Shown here piece after piece: positions 26,810-35,290 of a DNA stretch of 64,000 nt. The stretch covers positions 53,716-117,715 of the forward strand of contig JAIXRW010000044.1 in the NCBI GenBank assembly GCA_027484985.1. The letters are read 5' to 3'. The position numbers and the translations under genes were made by a program. The notes under the pieces are model-generated. The model saw only the letters and a program-made list of their open reading frames with translations. It was not told where the DNA came from and made no database searches. Source of the DNA: Rhodobacter sp. (GTDB taxonomy: Bacteria; Pseudomonadota; Alphaproteobacteria; Rhodobacterales; Rhodobacteraceae). Within the stretch, counting starts at the first letter, position 1, and each line of letters opens with the position of its first letter.

Positions 26810-27833
26810 CGTCCGTTTCCTCCGAGTTGGACATAGTTGCGCGATTTGTTGCGGTCGCCCTGAAGCGGACCGAGTAGACGCCGATCCCGAAGACCAAGGC
26901 CAAAGCCTGGATGATGGTCTGGGCCGAGAAGGGCACTCCGACGGCAAGGGCGAACTGGCTGAGTTGGTTCAGGAAGAACGCGGCGATCACCGTCGAAATC
27001 GGAAAGCCACGGCCACCCAGCAGCGAGGTTCCCGCCAGCACCACCACCGCGACCGATGGCAGAAGCAGGCTGTCGCCCTGAAAGGCCGTAGGCTCGCGCG
27101 TGATGCCGGAAATCAGCACCCCCGCAAGGCAGTAAAGCAATTGCGCCAGCACATAGGCCGAGGCCTGATAGCCCCGCACCGGCAGGCCCGCCGCCCGCGC
27201 GGCCAGCGGGTTGGCGCCAATCGCCTCGAACCGGCGACCGGCCACGGTGGCCTTGAGCAGGAAGCTGACCAGAACCAGCACGACCAGCGCGAACAGCACC
27301 GAATGGGGGATGCCCAACACCTTGCCGCCCGCGATCTCGGCCATAAGCGGCGTGGTGATGCGCGGCACGCCACCCGATACGGCAAAGACCGCGCCGTAAA
27401 GCAGGGCATTCATCCCGATGGTGGCGATGATGGCATTCAGCCGCACCACCCCCACCAGAAAGCCGTTCACCGCCCCCGCCACCAGCGCGCAGGCCACCGC
27501 GATCAGGATCGACTGGAACAGGGCCGCGTCATTTCCGCCCGACAGATGCGTGGTGATCACCACCGCCAGCGACACGCCGCCCGCCAGCGACAGGTCGAAC
27601 CCGCCCTGTTGCACGACCAGCATCTGCCCCAGCCCGACGATGGCGATGATGGCCGCAAAGGGCAGGCTTCCCGCCAGCCCGCCTGCCGAAACGGCCGAGG
27701 GCGCAAAGACCGCGCAGACGGCCAGCAGAACCAGCGTCGATACCACCACGGTGACGAAACCGCGCCCAAGGCGGATGGCCCGCCAATCGGGGGCGATGCG
27801 CTGTTGCTGTGTCAGTCCGGCCTGTTGCGCCAC
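26802..27833 (-). CDS. CUT2 sugar ABC transporter permease (RbsC-like)
   Basis: Membrane protein of 343 aa with about eight to ten hydrophobic helices. It carries the permease signature around VLAGTSLLGGRGFPISTVI (conserved Gly-rich loop contacting the ATPase) and LVVQQGGFDLSLAGGVS. It is separate from the permease fused to the ATPase, so the transporter has two different membrane subunits. The gene overlaps the binding-protein gene by 8 bp and sits 26 bp after the dehydrogenase gene. Confidence 0.92.
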   Translation of the reverse strand: MAQQAGLTQQQRIAPDWRAIRLGRGFVTVVVSTLVLLAVCAVFAPSAVSAGGLAGSLPFAAIIAIVGLGQMLVVQQGGFDLSLAGGVSLAVVITTHLSGGNDAALFQSILIAVACALVAGAVNGFLVGVVRLNAIIATIGMNALLYGAVFAVSGGVPRITTPLMAEIAGGKVLGIPHSVLFALVVLVLVSFLLKATVAGRRFEAIGANPLAARAAGLPVRGYQASAYVLAQLLYCLAGVLISGITREPTAFQGDSLLLPSVAVVVLAGTSLLGGRGFPISTVIAAFFLNQLSQFALAVGVPFSAQTIIQALALVFGIGVYSVRFRATATNRATMSNSEETDDV

Positions 27834-27859
27834 GTGCGTTCCCCCCGCCCTTTGCTGTA

Positions 27860-28840
27860 TCAGGCGATTTCAAGCGTGATCTTCACGGCCTTGGCGGGGT
27901 CTTTGCCCAGCTCATAGGCGGTGATCGCGTCATCCAGCGCAAAGCTGTGCGTCTGGATCGGGGACAGGTCGATGCCTGTGCGTTCCAGAAAGCGGATCGC
28001 GGCAGGCCACACACCGGGCGACCCGATGCAACCGCGCACGGTCAGATCCTTGATCTGGATCTTGCCCAGTTCGACCGGAATCTTCTGCCCGATGCTGATG
28101 CCCACCATCGACACGAACCCTTCGGGCCGCGCATATTCGAACACATTGGCCAACGATGACGGATGCCCCGCCGCCTCGACCACCAGATCGGCACCGCCCT
28201 TGGTCATCTCGGTCACCGCCTCGACGGCATTGCCTGCCGAGGGGTCCACCGTGCCCACGGCACCCAGCTTCATCGCAATCTCGCGCCGCAGCGGCACCGG
28301 ATCGACCACGATCACCTGCGCGCCCATGCCGATGGCGGCAGCGGCCGAGACAAGCCCGATGGTCCCCCCGCCCGACACGACCACGGTTTGCGACGCATCC
28401 ACCCCGCCATGGCGCAGCACGGCATAGTAACCGCAGGTAAAGGGTTCGATCAGCGCGCCCTTGGCGTCATCGACCCCGTCGGGCAGCTTGTGCAGCCATT
28501 CGGGGCGGGCGGCGAAGAATTCGCGGTTGGCCCCGTCCATCGAAAAGCCGAAATGGTGGATGCGTTCGGGCGTGCGGATCACACATTCGCCCACCACACG
28601 GTCGCCGCGCTGCAAGCCTTTGACATTGCGGCCCACCTCGACCACCTCGCCCACCCATTCATGGCCGGGGGTGACGGGATAGCTGATCGGGATGATGTAT
28701 TTGCCCGCCAGTAATTCGTAATCCGAATGGCAGATCCCCACACGGCGCGACCGCACCAGAACCTCGTTGTCGTTGATCGACGGGGTTTGCAGGTTGGTGA
28801 TGACGGGTTGGTTCGGTTTGTCGAAGACAAGGGCTTTCAT
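27860..28840 (-). CDS. Zinc-dependent medium-chain alcohol/polyol dehydrogenase
   Basis: NAD(P)-dependent dehydrogenase of 326 aa. GHEWVGEVVEVG marks the catalytic-zinc His region, and GGGTIGLVSAAAAIGMGAQVIVVD forms the Rossmann fold. The structural-zinc four-Cys lobe is reduced, so it may be a one-zinc enzyme. The start ATG at 28840 gives the canonical MKALVF opening. A hydroxyl of the imported sugar or polyol is the likely substrate (inference from the operon). The gap to the upstream Gfo/Idh gene is 14 bp. Confidence 0.85.
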   Translation of the reverse strand: MKALVFDKPNQPVITNLQTPSINDNEVLVRSRRVGICHSDYELLAGKYIIPISYPVTPGHEWVGEVVEVGRNVKGLQRGDRVVGECVIRTPERIHHFGFSMDGANREFFAARPEWLHKLPDGVDDAKGALIEPFTCGYYAVLRHGGVDASQTVVVSGGGTIGLVSAAAAIGMGAQVIVVDPVPLRREIAMKLGAVGTVDPSAGNAVEAVTEMTKGGADLVVEAAGHPSSLANVFEYARPEGFVSMVGISIGQKIPVELGKIQIKDLTVRGCIGSPGVWPAAIRFLERTGIDLSPIQTHSFALDDAITAYELGKDPAKAVKITLEIA

Positions 28841-28854
28841 GGCGTTCAAGGTCC

Positions 28855-29862
28855 TTATGCGACGGTTTCGATGCGGCCGCTGCTGGCCGAGCGGAACACG
28901 GCCTCGAGCAGGGCGATGTTGTTGACAAGGTGTTCGCTGGTCACCGGATAGGCAGCCCCGCCGCGCACGGCACGGGCAAAGGCGACCAGATTGTCCTTCA
29001 CGGGTTCGGCCTTGCCGATCTCGCGCGTGATGATCGGCCCGCCCGCCATGGCGCTGGTGACGATCCAGCCATCCGGCGCCTCGACATGGGCCTTGTCGCG
29101 GATATCGATCCAGCCTTTCGCGCCATAGACCGTAAAGCGCGACATGAAGGGATTGGCGAGGGAAGCGGACACGTAAGAGGTGCCGCCACCCTTGAACTTG
29201 ACGAAGGCCGCGACCGTATCGCCCTGCGGCAGATCGGACGAAAGCTGCTGGCAGATGCACAGCACCGATTCCGCAGCCCCAAGCAGGCGCACCGAAAGGT
29301 CCAGCAGGTGGATGCCCGTGGCCGTCATGCCGCCCGCAGGGGCCTGATCGGCCTTGAGCCGCCAGTTGTCGCGCGGCAGCGACAGGAATTTGTCATGGCT
29401 GAAATTGGCCTCGATCTGGTGGATACGGCCAAGGGTTCCCGCATCGGCCATGGCCAGCATCTCGGCCACGGGCGGTTCGAACCGGCGTTCGTGGCCCATG
29501 CCCAGAACCAGCCCCGCCGCGCGGCACAGTTCGACCGACCGTTCCGCCTCGGCCTTCGTCAGGGCCAGCGGCTTTTCGCAGAACACATGCTTGCCCGCCG
29601 CCACCGCCGCCGCGATCTGCGCGGTGTGCATCGAATGGGGGGTGGCCAGAACCACGGCCTCGACCTCGGGGTCGTTCAGCGCATCGGCGTAATCGGCCGA
29701 CAGCGCCACGCCGCGTGCGGCGCACAGGTCGCGCACGGTATCGATATTGGGTTCCACCGCCCGCACAACGCGAATGTCATCCGGCGCGGCCTGCAACACG
29801 GCCAGCATCTTCTGGCCCCACCAGCCCATGCCCACCAGGGCGATCTTGACAGGCCCGCTCAT
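28855..29862 (-). CDS. Gfo/Idh/MocA family oxidoreductase
   Basis: NAD(P)-dependent sugar or cyclitol dehydrogenase of 335 aa. VALVGMGWWGQKML-like N-terminal Rossmann fold, the conserved EKP motif in HVFCEKPLALTKAEAE (Lys is catalytic), and the GGGMTATGIHLLDL-type block holding the active-site Asp/His are visible. The family oxidises inositols, glucose, dihydrodiols and similar rings. The chosen start at 29862 overlaps the end of the YciI-like gene by 4 bp (ATGA), excluding the longer frame to 29913. Confidence 0.9.
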   Translation of the reverse strand: MSGPVKIALVGMGWWGQKMLAVLQAAPDDIRVVRAVEPNIDTVRDLCAARGVALSADYADALNDPEVEAVVLATPHSMHTAQIAAAVAAGKHVFCEKPLALTKAEAERSVELCRAAGLVLGMGHERRFEPPVAEMLAMADAGTLGRIHQIEANFSHDKFLSLPRDNWRLKADQAPAGGMTATGIHLLDLSVRLLGAAESVLCICQQLSSDLPQGDTVAAFVKFKGGGTSYVSASLANPFMSRFTVYGAKGWIDIRDKAHVEAPDGWIVTSAMAGGPIITREIGKAEPVKDNLVAFARAVRGGAAYPVTSEHLVNNIALLEAVFRSASSGRIETVA

Positions 29863-30146
29863 GCCCGGTTGTCCACGCGCTTGGCGAAAGGCCGGATCGA
29901 CACGGTTTTCCACAGGCCGACCTTGGCAAAGGGGTCGTTGCGGTTGAAATCCTCAACCTCGGCCAGACTGCCCGCTTCCAGCACAAAGCAGCTGCCGATC
30001 ATGGTCTGTTCGTCATCGGCCAGCAGCGGGCCCGAGATGACAGTCTTTACCGGTGCGGCGGCCAGATAGGCCTTGTGCGCATCGTAATTGGCAAGCCGCT
30101 TCTGGACGGCCCCGTCGTGATCGAGGCAGTGGACAACGTAATGCAT
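29859..30146 (-). CDS. YciI-like small protein
   Basis: Cytosolic protein of 95 aa with the ferredoxin-like YCII fold: MHYVVHCLDHDGAVQKRLANYDAH opening with the conserved His/Asp pair, GPLL turn and the FNRNDPFAKVGLWKTVSIRPF end. Related proteins are muconolactone isomerase-like enzymes and dehydrochlorinases. In this cluster a lactone or dienol isomerisation is conceivable, but no residue proves it. It is coupled to the Gfo/Idh gene by a 4-bp overlap. Confidence 0.85.
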   Translation of the reverse strand: MHYVVHCLDHDGAVQKRLANYDAHKAYLAAAPVKTVISGPLLADDEQTMIGSCFVLEAGSLAEVEDFNRNDPFAKVGLWKTVSIRPFAKRVDNRA

Positions 30147-30164
30147 GGGTCTTTCCTTTCGCGG

Positions 30165-31235
30165 TTACGCCGGAATGATGCGGCGTGCGCGCAATTCGTC
30201 GAAAACGTCGGTAAAGCTGGAACGGGTGGCCTGATAGGCATCAAAGCCAAGCGTCCGGCTGTTGGTCATGTCGGTGAAACATTCCAGCGTGCGGCCCAGA
30301 TCGGCATCGCTGTGCCACCAGGACGCCAGCTTATCGACCGCGATATCCTGCAAGCCGTGCTTGGCCACGATCCCCGCCCAGACCTGCGGCGCATCGGCCA
30401 TCAGTTCCACCAGCAGCGTGGGCTTGCCGGGATGTTCGGCCACGGGCAGGCCGAAGTAATCGGCAATCTGCGCCCAAAGCCATGTCCAGCGGAAAACATC
30501 GCCGTTCGAGGTGTTGAAGGGCGTGTTCGCCGCCTCTGGCGTGGTGGCGGCCCACATCAGCTGCTTGGCCAGCACCCGCGCATCGGTCACATCGGTGACG
30601 GCATTATACTGCTCGGTCGATCCCGGATAGACAAAGGGCCGCCCCGTTTCCTTGCAGATCGAGGCATAGACGGCCAGCGTGACGGCCATGTTCATCGCAT
30701 TGCCGATGACAAAGCCGATCATGGTGTGCGGGCGATGCACCGACCACGTAAAGCCGCGCTTTTCGGCCATCTCGAACAGCACATCTTCTTGCGCATAGTA
30801 GAAATTCAGCCCCGGCAGGCGCGGGCTGCTTTCAAGGAAGGGCGTATAGGGTTTGACCTTGGCATAGTCGTCGAACGACCCGAGGTAATGCTTCAGCCCC
30901 GTCACAAGTGCTGCATGCTTGATCGGCGCGCCGTCCAGCCCGTCGAACAGGTTGCGGATCATGGCGGCATTGACGCGCACGTTTTCCGCCTCGTTCGCCT
31001 GCCGCGACCATGTGCAGAAAAACACGTGGGTCACATCCTTGGCGGCAACCAAAGCGGCCTTGGTGCCCGCCGCATCCTGCAAATCGGCCGCGATGTGGCG
31101 GTCGGAAAACTCAAGCTCGGCCGCCCCGCGCGAAACGGTCACGACCGTCCAGCCATTGGCTTTCAGCAGGCGTCCGGCATAGCTGCCCGACAGCCCCGTT
31201 GCCCCGACGATCAGCGCGATGTTCTTGGTGGTCAT
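30165..31235 (-). CDS. PRISE-type short-chain dehydrogenase (progesterone 5-beta-reductase/iridoid-synthase-like)
   Basis: NAD(P)H-dependent extended SDR of 356 aa. VGATGLSGSYAGRLLKANGW is the nucleotide-binding turn and the middle of the protein holds FYYAQEDVLF (Tyr and spacing of the PRISE active site) and WSVHRPHTMIGFV. PRISE enzymes reduce activated C=C bonds of enones. This fits removal of a double bond in a dehydrated sugar or ring intermediate, which is inference. ATG 31235 gives MTTKNIALIVGATG; upstream in-frame codons lie inside the next gene. Confidence 0.82.
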   Translation of the reverse strand: MTTKNIALIVGATGLSGSYAGRLLKANGWTVVTVSRGAAELEFSDRHIAADLQDAAGTKAALVAAKDVTHVFFCTWSRQANEAENVRVNAAMIRNLFDGLDGAPIKHAALVTGLKHYLGSFDDYAKVKPYTPFLESSPRLPGLNFYYAQEDVLFEMAEKRGFTWSVHRPHTMIGFVIGNAMNMAVTLAVYASICKETGRPFVYPGSTEQYNAVTDVTDARVLAKQLMWAATTPEAANTPFNTSNGDVFRWTWLWAQIADYFGLPVAEHPGKPTLLVELMADAPQVWAGIVAKHGLQDIAVDKLASWWHSDADLGRTLECFTDMTNSRTLGFDAYQATRSSFTDVFDELRARRIIPA

Positions 31236-31267
31236 TCGTTCATACTTTCTTCGATGCGTCGCAGGCG

Positions 31268-32335
31268 TCAGGTGGTCACAAGGATCTTCAGGTGTTCGCC
31301 CGCCGGATCGAGCAGGGCTTCGAACCCCTTGGCGACCACATCCTTGGCGTCGATGCGGGCGGTGATGACCTTTTCGACCGGGAAAGTGCCCGCGGCGATC
31401 ATGCGGGCGATGCGCGGCCATATTTGGGTCGGGTAGCACCATGTGGCTTCCACGGTGATATCCTTCAGCGCCCACAGCATGGCATCGATGCTGGCGGGCT
31501 TCATATGCAGGCCCACCTGCACCACGCGCCCTTGACGGCGCACCGCCGTGACACAGGTATTGAGAGAGGCTTCTAGGCCCACACATTCCAGCGCCACATC
31601 GACGCCCACGCCTTCTTCTGTCAGATCGGCTACAATCTGCGCCAAATCTCCGCTTCGGGGATCAACGACTATGGCATAGGGCGCAATCTCGGAAATGATG
31701 CGGCGGCGGTTCGGGTTGGGTTCCGACACGATCACCAGTGCTGCCCCCGCCGCATGGGCGGCCAGAACGGTCAGCGCGCCGATCGGCCCCGCCCCCGAAA
31801 CCAGCACGGTCGATCCGGCCGTCACCCCGCCCCGATCCACGCCATACAGCGCCACGGCGGCGGGTTCGATCATCGCGGCCTGATCGTCGGTAATGTTGTC
31901 CGGCACGGGCTGGGCGTTGTAATCCTTGATCACCGCCTTCTCGCCCATGCCGCCCCAGGCCCAGCTTAGGCCCACACAGCCCATGACGGGCGACAGGTGG
32001 AACAACCCGCGCTTGCCGTAATAGTCGTTGCGCGGCGACAAAAGCGGCTGGATCGAGATGCGGTCGCCCGCCGAAACATGGCTGACGGCATCGCCAACTG
32101 CCAGAACACGCGCGGAAAATTCGTGCCCAAGGATCTGCGGATTGGTCGCACCGGTATAAACATGCGGCTCTTTCGGCGTGACGATGGGGCCCGCCAGATA
32201 TTCGTGCAGATCGGTGCCGCAAATGCCTGTAACGGCAGGCGCGATCAGCACGTCATCGGGCGCCAGTTTGCCCGACGGTTCGGCCACATCTTCGACCCGG
32301 ATATCCCGCGCCCCGTGAAAGCGGACTGCCCGCAT
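31268..32335 (-). CDS. Zinc-containing (R,R)-butanediol/threonine-type dehydrogenase
   Basis: Medium-chain dehydrogenase of 355 aa. It has the catalytic-zinc CGTDLHEYLAGPI block near residue 38, GHEFSARVLAVG, and a Rossmann SGAGPIGALTVLAAHAAGA. It is the first gene of the minus-strand catabolic run that continues to 20256. The promoter should lie in the 318-bp divergent gap. It is close in type, but not in detail, to the second zinc dehydrogenase at 27.9 kb, suggesting two successive or alternative hydroxyl oxidations. Confidence 0.87.
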   Translation of the reverse strand: MRAVRFHGARDIRVEDVAEPSGKLAPDDVLIAPAVTGICGTDLHEYLAGPIVTPKEPHVYTGATNPQILGHEFSARVLAVGDAVSHVSAGDRISIQPLLSPRNDYYGKRGLFHLSPVMGCVGLSWAWGGMGEKAVIKDYNAQPVPDNITDDQAAMIEPAAVALYGVDRGGVTAGSTVLVSGAGPIGALTVLAAHAAGAALVIVSEPNPNRRRIISEIAPYAIVVDPRSGDLAQIVADLTEEGVGVDVALECVGLEASLNTCVTAVRRQGRVVQVGLHMKPASIDAMLWALKDITVEATWCYPTQIWPRIARMIAAGTFPVEKVITARIDAKDVVAKGFEALLDPAGEHLKILVTT

Positions 32336-32568
32336 GTTTCGATCCCTTCCTGTTGCCGTGACCGCACGCACCTGCCGGTGACGCCGAACTGCGGAACCTA
32401 GTGCACCCGCCGGGCACGGTAAGCGGCACCAAGGTATGGCATCCGCACCGCAATGGCTGGCGTCCCGCTGTCAACATCCCGGAATGCAGGCCGGGCCGAT
32501 ATGCCCCGCCGATCCCGACTCACTCCCTTGTTGCATCGATACCAAACCGGATCGGGCAGGTTCGGGTG
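32336..32568. other. Divergent intergenic region of the catabolic locus, left part
   Basis: With the operator-like repeat at 32569 this 318-bp gap holds no gene. It must contain the promoter of the 12-gene minus-strand run and of the plus-strand dehydrogenase gene. Its sequence is less GC-rich than the flanks. I see no riboswitch-like fold. Confidence 0.5.
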
Positions 32569-32591
32569 AATTTGTCCGTTTCGGATAAATT
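32569..32591. promoter_or_regulatory. Operator-like inverted repeat in the divergent gap
   Basis: AATTTGTCCG and CGGATAAATT form 10-bp arms (9 of 10 pairs) around TTT, centred about 74 bp before the dehydrogenase start at 32654. It is the clearest dyad in the gap. The adjacent winged-helix/binding-protein regulator at 33.5 kb is the natural candidate to bind it (inference). Confidence 0.5.
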
Positions 32592-32653
32592 GCCGCCAGA
32601 AGCGCCGATGCGAGCGTCTATGTTCGGCCGGAAAGACGAGGCGGGGTGGACGC

Positions 32654-33547
32654 ATGGATACGCAATTGGCCGCGACGGCGCGGGCGGGATGGATCGGGGC
32701 GGGCAAGATGGGCGCGCCGATGATCCGCAACCTGCTGGCGGGCGGCATTTCTGTCGGGGTCAGCGAAGCGAACCCCGCCGCCCATGGCGCGCTGGCGCAG
32801 GCGGGCGCGACCGTGGCGACAGACCTGTCGCAGATCGAAGGCGCGGGCGTGGTCTTTGCCGCCCTGCCCCATGACGCGGCCCTGCGCGCGGTGGCGGGCG
32901 GGCTGGCCGCGGGCGCCATGGCGCCGGGCAGCACGCTGGTCGAGATGAGCACGGTTTCGCCCGGCTGTTCGGCCGAGGTGGCGGAAATGCTGGCGGCGGC
33001 GGGCATCCGCTATGTCCGCGCGCCGGTTTCGGGCAGCACGGCCATGGCCGAAAAGGCCACGCTGACGCTGCTGGCATCCGGCGATGGCGCGGGATGGGAC
33101 GCCGCACTTCCCATGATCAAACTGATATCGGCGCGGCAGTTCTGGCTGGGGGCGGGCGAAGAGGCGCGCTATATGAAACTGGTGCTGAACACGCTGGTCG
33201 GCGCAAGTTCGGCCATTCTGGCCGAAGCGGTGGCGCTGGGGTCCAGCGGCGGGCTCAGCCGCGCCGCGATGATGGAGGTGATCTGCGAAAGCGCGGTTGC
33301 CTCGCCGCTTTTCAAGTATAAATCCGAGCTTGTGGTTTCACAGGATTATTCGGCCGCCTTCACCATCGGGCAGATGATCAAGGACTTCACGTTGATCAGC
33401 GATGCGGGGCGCAGCAACGGCGTGCCGCTGATGACGGCGGGGTTGATCCTTGAACTTTATCGTGCGGCATCGAATGCCGGATTGCAGGATGAGGATTTCT
33501 TCGCTTTGGTGAAATGGCATTCAGGGATATCCGCACAACAGGGCTGA
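32654..33547 (+). CDS. 3-hydroxyisobutyrate dehydrogenase family (beta-hydroxyacid) oxidoreductase
   Basis: NAD(P)-dependent beta-hydroxyacid dehydrogenase of 297 aa. GWIGAGKMGAPMIRNLLAGG is the dinucleotide site, APVSGSTAMAEKATLTLLASG the substrate-binding block, and K171 in RYMKLVLNTLVG matches the catalytic Lys position. Substrates in the family are tartronate semialdehyde, glycerate and similar C3-C4 acids. It is divergent from the ABC/dehydrogenase run and followed after 4 bp by the regulator gene, so it belongs to the same catabolic locus. Confidence 0.88.
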   Translation: MDTQLAATARAGWIGAGKMGAPMIRNLLAGGISVGVSEANPAAHGALAQAGATVATDLSQIEGAGVVFAALPHDAALRAVAGGLAAGAMAPGSTLVEMSTVSPGCSAEVAEMLAAAGIRYVRAPVSGSTAMAEKATLTLLASGDGAGWDAALPMIKLISARQFWLGAGEEARYMKLVLNTLVGASSAILAEAVALGSSGGLSRAAMMEVICESAVASPLFKYKSELVVSQDYSAAFTIGQMIKDFTLISDAGRSNGVPLMTAGLILELYRAASNAGLQDEDFFALVKWHSGISAQQG

Positions 33548-33551
33548 ACCG

Positions 33552-35282
33552 GTGCAAAAGATCAATCCGACCCCCGCGCCCCCACCCGAACTGACCGCGC
33601 ATGAACTGTCGCGCATCGTCGATTTCCTGCGGAAATTGCGCGCGCCTTTCGATGCCGGTCTGCCGGGCGCGGCCAAGGATGTGTACTGGAACGTGGTGCT
33701 GGAACTGGTGGACAGCCATCTGCGCCGCCGCCCCATCGACAAATCGGGCCTGATCACGCTGGCTGGCGTGCCCTACAGCACCGGCAACCGCATGATCGGC
33801 AAGATGATCGAGGACGGGCTGATCCGGCAGGTGCCACGGGGCGGTGGCCTCAAGACCCATTTCCTTGAACCGGCCGAGGCGCTGCTGGACAGTTTCATGG
33901 AATATGCCACCCATGTGAAAGGGCATCTGGCCAAGACCTTTGGCCTGCGCAAGGGGGCCGAGGCGAACGAATACTATTTCGGCGGCAGCTATTTCGCGGC
34001 GCAGATCATCTCGCCGGTGCGGGGCGACGATATCGCGGGCAAGGTGCCGGGCGATATCCGCTTCTTGCTGAACGACGACAACTATTTCACGTCGATGCGG
34101 AACATGTGGTCCGATTTCCGCAACGACCTTGGCCGCAAAAGCAGTTTCGACCTGCAACGCCTGCCCGATCTTTACGTCAACTCGCAGGGCTATTTCGAAA
34201 AGCCCGAAGCCGAATATGATGTGATTTCCATCAACATGCCTTGGCTGGGCGAGTTTGCCGAAAAGGGCTATCTCGCGCCCTTGGACGAACTGTTGCAGGA
34301 TGCCGCGATCAACCCGCTCGACTTTCACCCCTCGGTCTGGGGGTCGGGCAACTGGAAGGGCACGCAATACGGCATCCCGCTTTACTGCACGATCGAAATC
34401 CTTGCCGCCCGCCGCGACCTGTTCGAAGACCGCGGCCTGACCTATCCGCGCACATTCGACGAAACCATCGCCGCCGCCCGTGCGCTGCACCGCCCCGCAT
34501 CGGAATTTTACGGCATCGCATGGAACGGCCAGCGCGGCATGCCCATTGCCAATTCCTTCATGTTCTTTCTGGCCGCCTGCCAGAAAACCATCATCGACAT
34601 GCCGCTGCACAACCCCGAAAGCTGGGTGTTTCCGCGTTTCGAAAAGCTGAAATTGCAGATCGACACGGTCGATGCCATCGAAGTCATCGAATACATGAAG
34701 CAACTGGTCGAGGTGTCGCCCCCCGACATCGAATTCATGGATTGGGAAAAGCGCATCCAGTGCTTCATGTCGGGCCGGGCCGGGCTGGCCTATTGCTGGA
34801 CCATGCGCGCCGCGCGGTTCGAACACGAGCTTAGCTCGCAAGTGGCCCGCCGCGTGGCCTATCTGCCGCCGCCATCACGCCGGTTGCGCCGCATCGCCGC
34901 CCCCATCGGCGGCTTTCTGATGACCATTCCCGCCACGGTCAAACCCGCGCGGCAAAAGCAGATCATGAACGCCATCGCATGGATGGTGTCACCCGAGGCG
35001 ATGAAGGCCCATGTCAAGAACGGCTTTCCCGTCGCGCCGCGCTTTTCGGTCTGTGCCGACCCCGAGGCGCTGGCCTCAAGCCCCATCGTCAGCATGGTCG
35101 ATCAACTGGCCCGCCGGAACGAGCTTGTCACCTGGGCGCGGCCGCCGATACAGGAATTCAGCCTGATCGAACGCATCCTTGGCGTCGAAATCCACGAAGC
35201 GGTGTTCCACGGCAAGCCCGCGCGTCAGGCGCTGCGCGATGCTGAAAACAGCATCCTCAGCGCGGTGAACAGCGCGGGCTAA
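33552..35282 (+). CDS. One-component regulator: winged helix fused to an ABC-type solute-binding-protein fold
   Basis: Protein of 576 aa. Residues about 45-107 form a MarR/IclR-like winged helix (SGLITLAGVPYSTGNRMIGK is the recognition region). From about residue 145 to the end the chain resembles a sugar-binding protein of extracellular family 1 (WGSGNWKGTQYGIPLY, GRAGLAYCW, IAAPIGGFLMTIPA, AMNAIAWMVSPEAMKAHV-like blocks). There is no signal peptide or membrane helix, so the binding-protein fold must work in the cytosol as a ligand sensor. The start is GTG 33552, 4 bp after the dehydrogenase gene. Likely regulator of the adjacent catabolic genes. Confidence 0.8.
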   Translation: MQKINPTPAPPPELTAHELSRIVDFLRKLRAPFDAGLPGAAKDVYWNVVLELVDSHLRRRPIDKSGLITLAGVPYSTGNRMIGKMIEDGLIRQVPRGGGLKTHFLEPAEALLDSFMEYATHVKGHLAKTFGLRKGAEANEYYFGGSYFAAQIISPVRGDDIAGKVPGDIRFLLNDDNYFTSMRNMWSDFRNDLGRKSSFDLQRLPDLYVNSQGYFEKPEAEYDVISINMPWLGEFAEKGYLAPLDELLQDAAINPLDFHPSVWGSGNWKGTQYGIPLYCTIEILAARRDLFEDRGLTYPRTFDETIAAARALHRPASEFYGIAWNGQRGMPIANSFMFFLAACQKTIIDMPLHNPESWVFPRFEKLKLQIDTVDAIEVIEYMKQLVEVSPPDIEFMDWEKRIQCFMSGRAGLAYCWTMRAARFEHELSSQVARRVAYLPPPSRRLRRIAAPIGGFLMTIPATVKPARQKQIMNAIAWMVSPEAMKAHVKNGFPVAPRFSVCADPEALASSPIVSMVDQLARRNELVTWARPPIQEFSLIERILGVEIHEAVFHGKPARQALRDAENSILSAVNSAG

Positions 35283-35290
35283 CGCGGGGG

